NCBI GenBank assembly: GCA_964474655.1
Contig: CAYYTU010000016.1
Span: 1-50,700 of the forward strand
Origin: CAYYTU01 sp964474655
GTDB lineage: Bacteria; Chloroflexota; Anaerolineae; B4-G1
Length of the DNA: 50,700 bases
Direction of reading: 5' to 3'
Shown here: piece by piece, positions 25,068-33,400 of the stretch
Layout: every line of letters begins with the position of its first letter
Numbering within the stretch: the stretch's first letter is position 1
Translations under genes and position numbers: made by a program
Notes under the pieces: generated by a model
Databases searched by the model: none
What the model saw: the letters and a program-made list of their open reading frames with translations, nothing else
What the model was told of the DNA's origin: nothing

Positions 25068-25109
25068 TTTTATCTCTCCTCAATTACGCAAGATCAATAG
25101 CAAATTCAA

Positions 25110-26807
25110 CTACACCTCAACGGGGCGACGGATCATCTCGTCCAGCGCGGCGCCGGCCGGCACCATGGGGTAGACGTTGCCCTCCTCGCCCTTCTGTGCG
25201 ATCTTGAACTCAATCAGGGCGGGGCCAGAATGAGCCCGTGCTGCCGCCACGGCCTCCTCGGCCTCCTCCGGGTTTCCGGCTCGCCACCCGCGCACGCCGT
25301 AGGCCTCCGCCAGCGCGACGAAATCGGGATTGAGCAAGTGCGTCGATTCGTATCGCTCGTCGTAGAAGAGCTCCTGCCACTGGCGCACCATTCCCAGGTA
25401 ACTGTTGTTGCAGACCGCGATGCGGATCGGCAGATCCTCCTGAACGACGGTGGCGAGCTCCTGCAGCGTCATCTGGAAGCCGCCATCCCCCACGATGGCC
25501 CAGACCTCTTTATCGGGCTGGGCGACCTGAGCGCCGATGGCCGCCGGCAGCCCAAAGCCCATCGTGCCCAGACCGCCGGAGGTAACCTGGGTGTGAGGAT
25601 AGTCGAGCGGGTAGTACTGCGCGGCCCACATCTGGTGCTGTCCGACGTCGGTCACCATGATGGCCTCTCCCTTCGTCATCTGATAGACGACGTCAATGGC
25701 CTGCGGCGCCAGCAGTCGCCCGTTGCCAGGGCGGTTCAGAGCATCGCGCTTGGCGGTGTCGTCCTGCCACTCAGCGATCTGCTCCAGCCAGGCGCGATGG
25801 TCGGCCGGCTCCACCAGGGGCAACACCTGCTCCAGCACCTGGCGCAAGTCGCCCTCGATCGGCACGTCCACCGGCACGATCTTGTTCAGCTCGGCCGGAT
25901 CCAGATCGACGTGGATCTTACGAGCGTCGGGCGCGTACGTCTCCAGCGTGCCGGTCACACGATCATCGAAGCGCATTCCGAAGGCCATCAGCAGATCGGA
26001 CTCCTGGATGGCGCGGTTGACGTAGGCCTCGCCGTGCATGCCCATCATGCCCAGCGTCAGCGGGTGCGATTCGGGGATGCCGCCTTTGCCTAGCAGCGTG
26101 AGGGCCACGGGCGTCTCCGTCTTCTCCACGAAGCGCCGCAGGGCGTCCATCGCGCCCGACATCAGCACCCCCTGGCCGGCCAGCACGACGGGGCGCTCGG
26201 CCTGGTTGATCAGCTCGGCGGCCTGCTGCACCAGCGCCGGATCGCCCATCTCCTGGGGGTGGTAGCCGGGCATCTCAAGCCCATCATCGGGCGGCGTGAA
26301 GTCGGTCTCCGCGATCTGCACATCTTTGGGCAGATCGACCAGCACCGGGCCGGGCCGGCCGCTGCGGGCCACGTAGAAGGCCTCGTGGATCACGTCGGCC
26401 AGCTCGTCGACATCGGTGACCAGGTAGTTGTGTTTGGTGATGGGCAACGTGACGCCGGTGATGTCCGTCTCCTGGAACGCATCAGAGCCAATCAGCGGCG
26501 TGGGCACCTGGCCTGTGATGCAGACCATGGGCGAGGAATCGATCATCGCCGTGGCGATGCCGGTGACCAGATTGGTCGCCCCTGGCCCCGAGGTAGCCAT
26601 CGCCACCCCCACTTTCCCGGAGACGCGGGCGTAGCCATCGGCGGCGTGACCGGCGGCCTGCTCGTGTCGCATGAGGACGTGGTGAATGCCGTACTCCTGG
26701 CGCGGGTGATACGTGTGCATAATGGCGCCGCCGGGGATGCCGAATACGACCTCGACGCCCTCGCGTTTCAACATTTCCCAGACGATCTCGGCTCCTGACC
26801 TTCTCAT
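25110..26807 (-). CDS. ilvB: Acetolactate synthase large (catalytic) subunit
   Basis: IlvB is the thiamine diphosphate enzyme that condenses two pyruvates (valine, leucine) or pyruvate with 2-oxobutyrate (isoleucine). The 565-residue length is normal. The catalytic Glu lies in MRHEQAAGHAADGYAR near 50; the ThDP/Mg motif is IVGDGGFQMTLQELATVVQ ending in NNSYLGM (about 430-460); the FAD-binding middle domain is present. AAGGAGG precedes the ATG. It is the first enzyme gene of the operon, 46 bp after the second leader terminator. Confidence 0.97.
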   Translation of the reverse strand: MRRSGAEIVWEMLKREGVEVVFGIPGGAIMHTYHPRQEYGIHHVLMRHEQAAGHAADGYARVSGKVGVAMATSGPGATNLVTGIATAMIDSSPMVCITGQVPTPLIGSDAFQETDITGVTLPITKHNYLVTDVDELADVIHEAFYVARSGRPGPVLVDLPKDVQIAETDFTPPDDGLEMPGYHPQEMGDPALVQQAAELINQAERPVVLAGQGVLMSGAMDALRRFVEKTETPVALTLLGKGGIPESHPLTLGMMGMHGEAYVNRAIQESDLLMAFGMRFDDRVTGTLETYAPDARKIHVDLDPAELNKIVPVDVPIEGDLRQVLEQVLPLVEPADHRAWLEQIAEWQDDTAKRDALNRPGNGRLLAPQAIDVVYQMTKGEAIMVTDVGQHQMWAAQYYPLDYPHTQVTSGGLGTMGFGLPAAIGAQVAQPDKEVWAIVGDGGFQMTLQELATVVQEDLPIRIAVCNNSYLGMVRQWQELFYDERYESTHLLNPDFVALAEAYGVRGWRAGNPEEAEEAVAAARAHSGPALIEFKIAQKGEEGNVYPMVPAGAALDEMIRRPVEV

Positions 26808-26852
26808 CTTTCCTCCTTAACTCTTCCCTATTCCGAACCATCAACTATTATA

Positions 26853-26882
26853 ACAAAAAAAGCCGCCCGGCTGGGCGGCTTC
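26853..26882 (-). terminator. Attenuator terminator 2 of the ilv-leu leader
   Basis: On the minus strand AAGCCGCCC and GGGCGGCTT pair over a 4-nt loop and are followed by seven T. It stands 30 bp past leader peptide 2 and 46 bp before ilvB. The segment GTTGGGAAGGC at the end of the leader peptide can pair with the ascending arm (GCCGCCCA), which would be the antiterminator. Confidence 0.85.
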
Positions 26883-26912
26883 TTGCCTCGCGACTTGGCT
26901 TTCGCCTTTGGC

Positions 26913-27053
26913 CTAACTCGAGGCCTTCCCAACCGTTAACCCCTCCTGGCTAAGCAGGAGGTCAATAATAACGATGAGAAGGCCAAGAAACAGACCTAAC
27001 ATCGGACGACGATAGCTATCTGTACCTGCTATAACATCTCTTGCAAATGTCAT
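26913..27053 (-). CDS. ilv-leu leader peptide 2
   Basis: This 46-codon ORF starts at the ATG at 27053, with GAGGG 8 bases upstream; an in-frame ATG at 27068 is an alternative. Residues 19-34 read LGLFLGLLIVIIDLLL, a run of Leu, Ile and Val codons, as in leader peptides of branched-chain attenuators. The control codons overlap a CCTCCTG/CAGGAGG hairpin (26942-26961). The ORF ends in ...GLTVGKASS and shares the GAGGGGTTAA...GTTGGG DNA motif with leader peptide 1. By analogy with known ilv/leu attenuation, a stalled ribosome here would prevent terminator 2. Confidence 0.8.
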   Translation of the reverse strand: MTFARDVIAGTDSYRRPMLGLFLGLLIVIIDLLLSQEGLTVGKASS

Positions 27054-27071
27054 CGCGAAAACCCTCATCTA

Positions 27072-27104
27072 AAAAGCAAAAAGGCCGCCCCGCTGGGCGG
27101 CCTT
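27072..27104 (-). terminator. Attenuator terminator 1 of the ilv-leu leader
   Basis: On the minus strand AAGGCCGCCC and GGGCGGCCTT pair over a 4-nt loop, followed by TTTTTGCTTTTT. It follows the stop of leader peptide 1 by about 20 bp and precedes leader peptide 2. Confidence 0.85.
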
Positions 27105-27125
27105 CACAGTCAAAATAGCGCGAAG

Positions 27126-27212
27126 CTACCCAACAGGTCTTAACCCCTCATCGACAAGAATGAGGAGCAATTTGGGCAGAATAACGATTTCGCGCAAGTT
27201 GTTCATCATCAT
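27126..27212 (-). CDS. ilv-leu leader peptide 1
   Basis: This 28-codon ORF opens with three ATG codons in a row (27212, 27209, 27206). Residues 9-20 read IVILPKLLLILV: ten of twelve codons specify Leu, Ile or Val. The control codons overlap a CCTCAT/ATGAGG hairpin (27146-27165). The stop is part of GTTGGGTAGC, a segment that can pair with the ascending arm of terminator 1. A ribosome reaching the stop would cover it and allow termination, whereas stalling at the control codons would leave it free. Confidence 0.8.
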   Translation of the reverse strand: MMMNNLREIVILPKLLLILVDEGLRPVG

Positions 27213-27242
27213 AACTTTATCTTCCCGTCAACTTGAGGCAAA

Positions 27243-27270
27243 ATTATAAAGGGCTTCTCATATTTGTCAA
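27243..27270 (-). promoter_or_regulatory. Promoter of the ilv-leu operon
   Basis: On the minus strand TTGACA (27270-27265) and TATAAT (27248-27243), both perfect, are 16 bp apart. Transcription would start near 27237, about 25 nt ahead of leader peptide 1. Confidence 0.85.
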
Positions 27271-27276
27271 GCCGCT

Positions 27277-27300
27277 ACGCCGCTATTATGTTAACGGCGT
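27277..27300. promoter_or_regulatory. Palindrome next to the ilv-leu promoter
   Basis: ACGCCG and CGGCGT are separated by 12 A/T-rich bases, seven bases upstream of the -35 box. It is not followed by a T-run on the minus strand. It could be an operator or the remnant of a terminator for the gene upstream. Confidence 0.35.
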
Positions 27301-27310
27301 GTAAAAAGAC

Positions 27311-28138
27311 CTAGTACTTTCTTACCACATCCCGGTACGTGCGCGGATGACGGCACTGGAGGATCTGCGTCTCCTCACGACGCCGACTCGTCTCGTCCAG
27401 GTCAATGGTGGCGACGGCGTAGCCCTCGCTTGGCTCGTCCACCCGGGTGTAGAACTGGCCGTAGGGGCCGATGATGCCACTCTGGCCAAAGAAAGTATAC
27501 GAAGGCTCCTCGCCCACCCGATTGGCCGCGGCCAAGAAGACCGCGTTTTCGTACGCTCGCGCCCGCAGATACGTGCGCCATTCGTCCGTCTTCGGCTCCT
27601 CCCAGTTGGCGCACACCAGCAGCAGCTCAGAACCGCGCATCACCAGGCTACGCGCCGTCTCCGGGAAAGCCAGATCCCAGCCGACCATCAAGCCAACCGT
27701 GAACGGAATGTCGCGCACGGCGATCTCACAGGCCCGGATGCGATAGCCGGAGCGGAAGATCATCTGCTCTTCGCCCCGCAGGTGGACCTTGTGATGCTCG
27801 TGGAGTACGTCGCCGTCGGGCCCGACCAGAACGGCGGTATTATAAAGGACGCTTTCGACCTTCTCTTTCTTGGTGACCATGCCGAACGCCACGTGAATTC
27901 CAAGTTCACTCGCTCGTTGGGCAATCAGATTCACCGTGGGACCGGGGACGCGCTGAGCCAAGTTAGGGAATCGCGGCCCCACCTCATAGCCCGTCGTGAT
28001 CAGCTCGGGGAAGACGATTATATCCACCGGCTGCTCGGTGGCGATACGATCAATGAAATCGCGCATCTTGACAAGGTTTTCTTGCTCCTGGCCCAGCTTC
28101 GGTTCCATCTGTACAGTCGCAACAGTAATCTCGCGCAT
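27311..28138 (-). CDS. Nitrilase-fold protein with the catalytic Cys replaced by Gly
   Basis: The protein belongs to the carbon-nitrogen hydrolase superfamily. From the ATG at 28138 (AAGGAGAT 5-6 bases upstream) it has 275 residues. Two of the catalytic triad residues are in place: E45 in IIVFPELITTGYEVG and K117 in EHHKVHLRGEE. The nucleophile position, normally a Cys in a motif like MICYDLxFPE, reads MVGWDLAFPETAR, with Gly at 153 (codon GGC, one base from TGC). The protein is therefore probably not an active amidase unless this is a sequencing error. It may act as a binding protein or partner subunit. Its promoter is not obvious; rluD lies 44 bp upstream. Confidence 0.88.
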   Translation of the reverse strand: MREITVATVQMEPKLGQEQENLVKMRDFIDRIATEQPVDIIVFPELITTGYEVGPRFPNLAQRVPGPTVNLIAQRASELGIHVAFGMVTKKEKVESVLYNTAVLVGPDGDVLHEHHKVHLRGEEQMIFRSGYRIRACEIAVRDIPFTVGLMVGWDLAFPETARSLVMRGSELLLVCANWEEPKTDEWRTYLRARAYENAVFLAAANRVGEEPSYTFFGQSGIIGPYGQFYTRVDEPSEGYAVATIDLDETSRRREETQILQCRHPRTYRDVVRKY

Positions 28139-28182
28139 CATTATCTCCTTACGAATCTCGCTCCATCCTCGTTCCGTCGATA

Positions 28183-29103
28183 TCAACGCAACCGCCGCAA
28201 TACAACAACCAGATCTTGCGGCAGTGGCGCTTCAAACGTCGCCTCCTCTCCTGTAACAGGGTGAGTAATCTGCAAGCGGGAAGCGTGAAGGAAATGACGA
28301 TCTTGCAATAGATCCTGACGGCGGTAGCCGTAGGTATCGTCTCCCACTACCGGATAGCCCAGCCACGATAGGTGGACGCGTATCTGGTGCGTGCGCCCAG
28401 TGTAGGGGTGGACTTCCAGCAGCGTTTGGTCCTCGAACCGTTCCGCCGTTCGGTAGAGTGTACGGGCATACCGGCCGCCTCGCGTCGCGGCCATTCGCTG
28501 ACGGTGTCGTTCGTCGCGACCGATTGGCACTTCGACGATGCCCTCCGGCGGCTGGACTTGCCCCTCGACCAGGGCCAGATAGGTCTTGTCGACCTTTCGA
28601 CGCTTGAACTGGCGCTGTAGCGCGGTCAAGGTCACCTCGTCCTTAGCAACGACGAGCACGCCCGAGGTCTCCTTATCCAACCGATGGACGATACCGGGCC
28701 GTTCGGGGTGACCCACGTCGGCGACGTCAGGGCAGTGGTGCAAGATGGCGTTGACAAGCGTGCCGCCGGGATGACCAGGCGCGGGATGGACCACCATCCT
28801 GGCCGGCTTGTCGACCACCAGCAGATGCTCGTCCTCGTGGATAACAGCGAGAGGGATGGGCTCCGGCCCCACCGACCGATCCGGTTCCTCCGGCAGCATC
28901 ACCGTCACCTCGTCACCAGCTTCGAGGCGCTGAGCAGGCTTCTCACACGGTTGACCGTTGATCAGAACCGCACCGGCTTCGATCAGCGCCTGACCTTTGG
29001 TGCGGCTGAGCGCCGACACCCGGTTTCGGATCACCTTATCGACCCGCTTGCCAATCCCGCCTTCGCCCTCGTGGATCGTAAACGTAACCTCTTGCACTTC
29101 CAT
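28183..29103 (-). CDS. RluD-family pseudouridine synthase
   Basis: The 306-residue protein (ATG at 29103; longer in-frame starts lack support) has an N-terminal S4 RNA-binding domain (about 15-80, RVDKVIRNRVSALSRTKGQALIEAG) and the RluA-type catalytic domain with the Asp motif PGIVHRLDKETSGVLVVAK and the C-terminal GRTHQIRVHLSWLGYPVVGD. It isomerises uridines in 23S rRNA, RluD acting on helix 69 in E. coli. It lies downstream of lspA on the same strand, a pairing common in many bacteria. Confidence 0.94.
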   Translation of the reverse strand: MEVQEVTFTIHEGEGGIGKRVDKVIRNRVSALSRTKGQALIEAGAVLINGQPCEKPAQRLEAGDEVTVMLPEEPDRSVGPEPIPLAVIHEDEHLLVVDKPARMVVHPAPGHPGGTLVNAILHHCPDVADVGHPERPGIVHRLDKETSGVLVVAKDEVTLTALQRQFKRRKVDKTYLALVEGQVQPPEGIVEVPIGRDERHRQRMAATRGGRYARTLYRTAERFEDQTLLEVHPYTGRTHQIRVHLSWLGYPVVGDDTYGYRRQDLLQDRHFLHASRLQITHPVTGEEATFEAPLPQDLVVVLRRLR

Positions 29104-29269
29104 CACTTCCTGTTCTCCGCCTCGTCTTTTATCGAACAAATATTCTATCACACAATGCAGAGACGGCAACTACGCAAAAAGCGAGACCGCCTTCGCCAAG
29201 AAGGCTGGCCTCGCCACAGCAGCAAGAGAATTGGATAGGCAGCGCTCAGGCGCGTCCAGGCACGCTCAG

Positions 29270-29788
29270 TCAGTCACGCTTCAGCGCCGGCTGCTCGCTC
29301 CTGCCGCGCCATTCCTCCCACAGCATCAAGCCGATGAGCACGGTAACGCCGCTGACGATCGAGGTATCGGCCAGATTGAAGACCGGCCAGTGCGCCAGCG
29401 GCCAGAAGTTAAGATCGATGAAATCGACCACAAAGCCACGGTGCAAGCGGTCCACCAGGTTGCCGAGAGCGCCGCCTAGTTGAAGCCCCATGGCTACTCG
29501 TACCAGCCACTCGCCATCTGGCAAGTGGAGGTAGTAGAGAACAAGCGCCACGATGACCAGCGAGGCAATGACGATGAAAAAGTCCCCCCAATGAGGAAAG
29601 AGCCCAAAGGCAGCCCCTGTGTTCGTGACATAGGTAAACTGAAACAAAGAGGCCAGCCCGGGAAAGATATGCCAGGACTGGCCTTGTCCTAACGTCTTTA
29701 CAATGAAGTATTTGCTGACTTGATCGACGAGCAGGATAAATGACGCCATAAGGGGCAGGATCAACGCTTCCAGTTTCTTTCTTCGCAA
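29270..29788 (-). CDS. lspA: Lipoprotein signal peptidase (signal peptidase II)
   Basis: This membrane aspartyl protease removes signal peptides from prolipoproteins, such as the one encoded at 39510-40403. The 172-residue protein has four hydrophobic helices, the first ending in LLVDQVSKYF, and the catalytic regions GGALGNLVDRLHRGFVVDFID and FNLADTSIVSG with the two Asp. The start appears to be TTG at 29788, since no ATG precedes the first helix; AAAGGG lies upstream. The DksA-like gene ends 18 bp before it. Confidence 0.93.
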   Translation of the reverse strand: MRRKKLEALILPLMASFILLVDQVSKYFIVKTLGQGQSWHIFPGLASLFQFTYVTNTGAAFGLFPHWGDFFIVIASLVIVALVLYYLHLPDGEWLVRVAMGLQLGGALGNLVDRLHRGFVVDFIDLNFWPLAHWPVFNLADTSIVSGVTVLIGLMLWEEWRGRSEQPALKRD

Positions 29789-29806
29789 AGAGAAGCTGCC
29801 CTTTTG

Positions 29807-30154
29807 TTACTCGCCGTACTCGCGCTGGGTTTGACAATCGAGGCAATAGACCGCAGACGGTAACGCCTCCAGGCGCGCGCGGTCGATCCGACCACCGCAG
29901 TTCTCACAGATACCGTAGGTACCGTTATCGAACTTAACCAGTGCGCGTTCAACTTCTCCCAACGAGGCGGCGATTTTGCGCCGAAACGCTACGCCCACCG
30001 TCTGCTCAAAAGCCTCGGTGCCATCGTCCGCCATGTGGTTGCCATAGCCCACGCCTTCGTACTCAGCGTTATTATCGATCCGCTGCAGCTGATCTTTGAG
30101 TTCTGCTCGCTCCTCTAGCAGTTCTCGTTTCGCTCTCTCGTACGAAAAAGGCAT
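29807..30154 (-). CDS. DksA/TraR-type zinc-finger protein
   Basis: The 115-residue protein has a helical coiled N-terminal half (RAKRELLEERAELKDQLQR) and a C4 zinc finger (CENCGGRIDRARLEALPSAVYCLDC) at about 79-105. Such proteins enter the secondary channel of RNA polymerase or have general regulatory roles. The DxxDxA tip typical of DksA is not evident, so a TraR/YteA-like assignment is safer. AAGGAGG precedes the ATG. A good promoter lies ~70 bp upstream, making it the first gene of a unit with lspA and the pseudouridine synthase gene. Confidence 0.88.
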   Translation of the reverse strand: MPFSYERAKRELLEERAELKDQLQRIDNNAEYEGVGYGNHMADDGTEAFEQTVGVAFRRKIAASLGEVERALVKFDNGTYGICENCGGRIDRARLEALPSAVYCLDCQTQREYGE

Positions 30155-30220
30155 CTGTCCTCCTTCTCCCTGTCGCTAAAGAGACCGACGGGAGGCCATC
30201 TCTTCGATCAATGGTCTCGT

Positions 30221-30249
30221 ATTCTACCTCACTCAGATGGTGTTGACAA
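30221..30249 (-). promoter_or_regulatory. Promoter for the DksA-like/lspA/rluD unit
   Basis: On the minus strand TTGTCA (30249-30244) and TAGAAT (30226-30221) are separated by 17 bp. Transcription would start near 30214, about 60 nt before the start codon. Confidence 0.7.
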
Positions 30250-30270
30250 GGGAAAACCCTCTGTGTGGAG

Positions 30271-30391
30271 CAGGGCAAACGCACATGGAAGGAAGAACGC
30301 TTAGAATCCCGAAGTTTACGGGTATGTGCGCAACTCTTGGGACAAATGCCCGGCCCAAACGTCGGATTTCTGACCAAATGCGATTGCCCTG
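30271..30391. repeat. 121-bp element with 13-bp inverted ends, between ileS and the DksA-like gene
   Basis: CAGGGCAAACGCA (30271-30283) and TGCGATTGCCCTG (30379-30391) are inverted repeats with one mismatch. The inside contains a smaller hairpin (CCCGAAGTTTACGGG at 30319-30333) and further complementarity. No coding frame is evident. It may be a miniature inverted-repeat element or a structured RNA. Confidence 0.5.
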
Positions 30392-30420
30392 GTTGTGTGT
30401 AAGGGAGGTTCGCTGGTCGA

Positions 30421-33400
30421 TCAGGCTTGGCGCACGCTGAGCGTGATCTCGTGTCCGCTCACATCGTCTTCGCTGACGGCCTGCGCGTCGTCAGTGGGTT
30501 CTCCGCTCACCAATTCCACGCTCAGGGTCTCATCGGCGATGTAATCTCGCCACGACTCGATGGCCTCGACCAGCTCATCTTCCGCTTGGTAGGTGGTAAC
30601 GATGCGATCATCCAGGTCGAAGTCCGCCTCCTTGCGCAAGCTCTGGATGCGACGCACAACATCCCGCGCCAATCCCTCGGCGACCAGCTCCGGCGTGAGC
30701 GCTACCTCCACCGCCACGGTGAGGCCGTGCTCCGAGGCAACCGCCAGATCCTCCGGGGCTTCCTCGCGCACCAGCACCTCGTCCGGGGCCAGCTCGACCT
30801 CCTCGTCCTCAACCTCAATCTCCAGGGGAAGATCAGCTTGCAACCTTCGCACCGCCGCCAGCGGGTCCTCCAGGCCCTCCAACGCGGCCTTGACCGCGGG
30901 GAACGTCTCTCGGAAGCGCGGCCCGAGCACCTGACTATCCGGCAGGAGCCGGTAATCGACCAGCTCGCTCTCATCCTCGACGAAGACGACCTCTTTTACG
31001 TTCAGCTCATCCTGCACCAGGTCGATCATAGCGTCGTCCAGCTCGCCGAGGTCCGGCGGCAGGTAGATCAGCGCCTGGGCCAACGGCTGGCGCAGCTTGA
31101 TCCCGGCGCTGTTGCGAGCCGAGTGGCCTTGCGTGACCACGTCGCGGGCCAACGCCATCTGAGCCAGCAAATCCTCATCCACTGCCTCCAGGTTCGCCGT
31201 CGGCCAGCGGGTGTGATGGATGCTCTCCAGCGCGTCCGCGTCCACGGAGCGAACCAGGTTCTGGTACATCATCTCCGGGGCGAACGGAATAATCGGCGCC
31301 AGCAGCCGGATCAGTGTGGTCATCACGCGGTAGAGCGTCGCATAAGCGGCCTGCTTATCCGCGTCCTGTTCACTCTTCCAGAACCGACGCCGGCTGCGGC
31401 GGACGTACCAGTTGGAAAGATCGTCGAGGAATTCCTCAATCGCCATAGTGGTGGCATAGGCATCGTAGTTTTCCAGACGCTCGGTGGCGCGGTCGACAAC
31501 CTGGTTCAGGCGGGCCAGAATCCATCGATCCAGCAGCGTTGGTTCGGCGGGCGCCACCTGGTCCCAGCGCGTGTCTGGCTCCCACGCGTCGATGTTGGCG
31601 TAAGTGACGAAGAAGTCGTAGACGTTCCACAGCGGGATCAGGAACTGACGTCGCACCTCGTCCGCCCGGTTGTAGCCGAAGAGCAGGTTCTTCTCCGGCT
31701 TGTGGGCACAATAGAGCCAGCGCATTACATCGACGCCCATCACGTCGGCGGCCTCGTTGAACTCAATGGCGTTGCCCCACGACTTATGCATCTCCCGTCC
31801 ATCCTCGGCCAGGAGCAGCGCGTAACTGAAGCAGGTCTCAAAGGGCGGCTCGTTGACCATCACCGTCGCCATCGCCAGCAGGCTGTAGAACCAGTTGCGG
31901 AACTGACCAGGGAAGGACTCGCTGATCCAATCGGCCGGGAACCACTTCTCCCAGTACTCGCGGTCGGTGCGGTAGCGAAGCGTGCTGAAAGCCACGATGC
32001 CAGCGTCGAGCCAGGGGTTACCGACGTCGGCGATGCGTTCCACCTCGGCGCCGCACTCGGAACATTCGATGCGCACATCATCGATCCAGGGCTTGTGCGG
32101 CGTGTGACCCTCGAACGCCTCCCAGCCGGTTACGGCGCGCTCCTTCAGCTCGTGCTCGTCGCCGATGACCTCGAAGTGGCCACATTCTTTGCACTCCCAG
32201 ATTGGCAGCGCCAGGCCCCAGTAGCGCTTCTTGCTGATCATCCAATCGTCCATATTGCGCAGCCAGTCCAGCTCCCGCTCCAGGCCGAAGGACGGGATCC
32301 AGCGGATCTGTTTGGTGACCTCGATCATATCGTGGCGCAGATCATCCATCGAGATGAACCATTCATCGACCAGGCGGAAGACCAGCTCGGTGCTGCAGCG
32401 CCAGCAGACGGGGTAGCGATGGGTGTAGTCCTCGACTTTGTAGAGGATCTCTTTCTCCCGCAGGCTATCGAAGACGCGCTCGGCGCTATCGCCGACGTCG
32501 GTACCGGTGAAGGAGCCAAACCCTGCGATGAACTGACCCTCTTCGTCCAACGGCGCGATGGCGGGTAGGTCATACTCCTGGGCCAGCTCGAAGTCCTCGG
32601 CGCCGCAGCCGGGCGCGATGTGGACGATGCCGGTGCCCTCTTCTTCACCCACATCCTCCCAGAGGATCACGTGATGGGCCTGAGGACCGCCCATCGTCTG
32701 CTGCGCCTCCAGCTCGTCGAACGGACCCTCGTAGGTCAAACCGACCAGTTCCTCGCCCCTCATCTCATCAATCACTTGATAGTCGCCCTCCAGGATCGGC
32801 AGGGCTCCTTTGGCGAGGTAGAGGATCTCATCATCCTGGCGCACCTTGACGTAGGTCAGGTCCGGCCCCACCGCGGCCGCCACGTTGCTGGTCAACGTCC
32901 AGGGCGTGGTGGTCCAGACCAGCAGGCTCTCGTGCTTTCCTCCACACAGCGGGAAGCGAACGGTGACGCTGGGATGCGTCAGCTCGCGGTAGCCCTCGGT
33001 CACGATCTCGTGCTGGCTGATGCCGGTGGCGCAGCGCGGACACCAGGGCATCACGTCGGTGCCCTTGTAGAGCCAGTCCTTCTCCCAGCAGCGCTTGAGC
33101 ATGGTCCAGATCATGTAGTTGTTCTCGGTAGAGAAGGTGAAGTAGGAACCGCCCATCTCCGGCAGCCCCAGCCGCCCGACGATGTTCTCGACGGTATCGG
33201 TCACCGGCCCCTCGGAGCCCTCGACGGTGATGACCTTCTCCGGCGTCTCCCGCATCATAGCGGCCAGCTCGCGCAGGAAGTCGGTGTCGTTCCAATCCAT
33301 CCAGTAGCCCAGGCGCTGGGATTGCTCCGTCTGGACGGCGGCGTAGCGCAGCACGCGCTCCTTGCAATCGCGCACGAAGCGAGCCACGCCATAATCCTCA

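Noticed and set aside
27277..27300. The ACGCCG/CGGCGT palindrome as a terminator of the nitrilase-like gene
   Set aside because: No T-run follows it on the minus strand and it sits directly beside the promoter.
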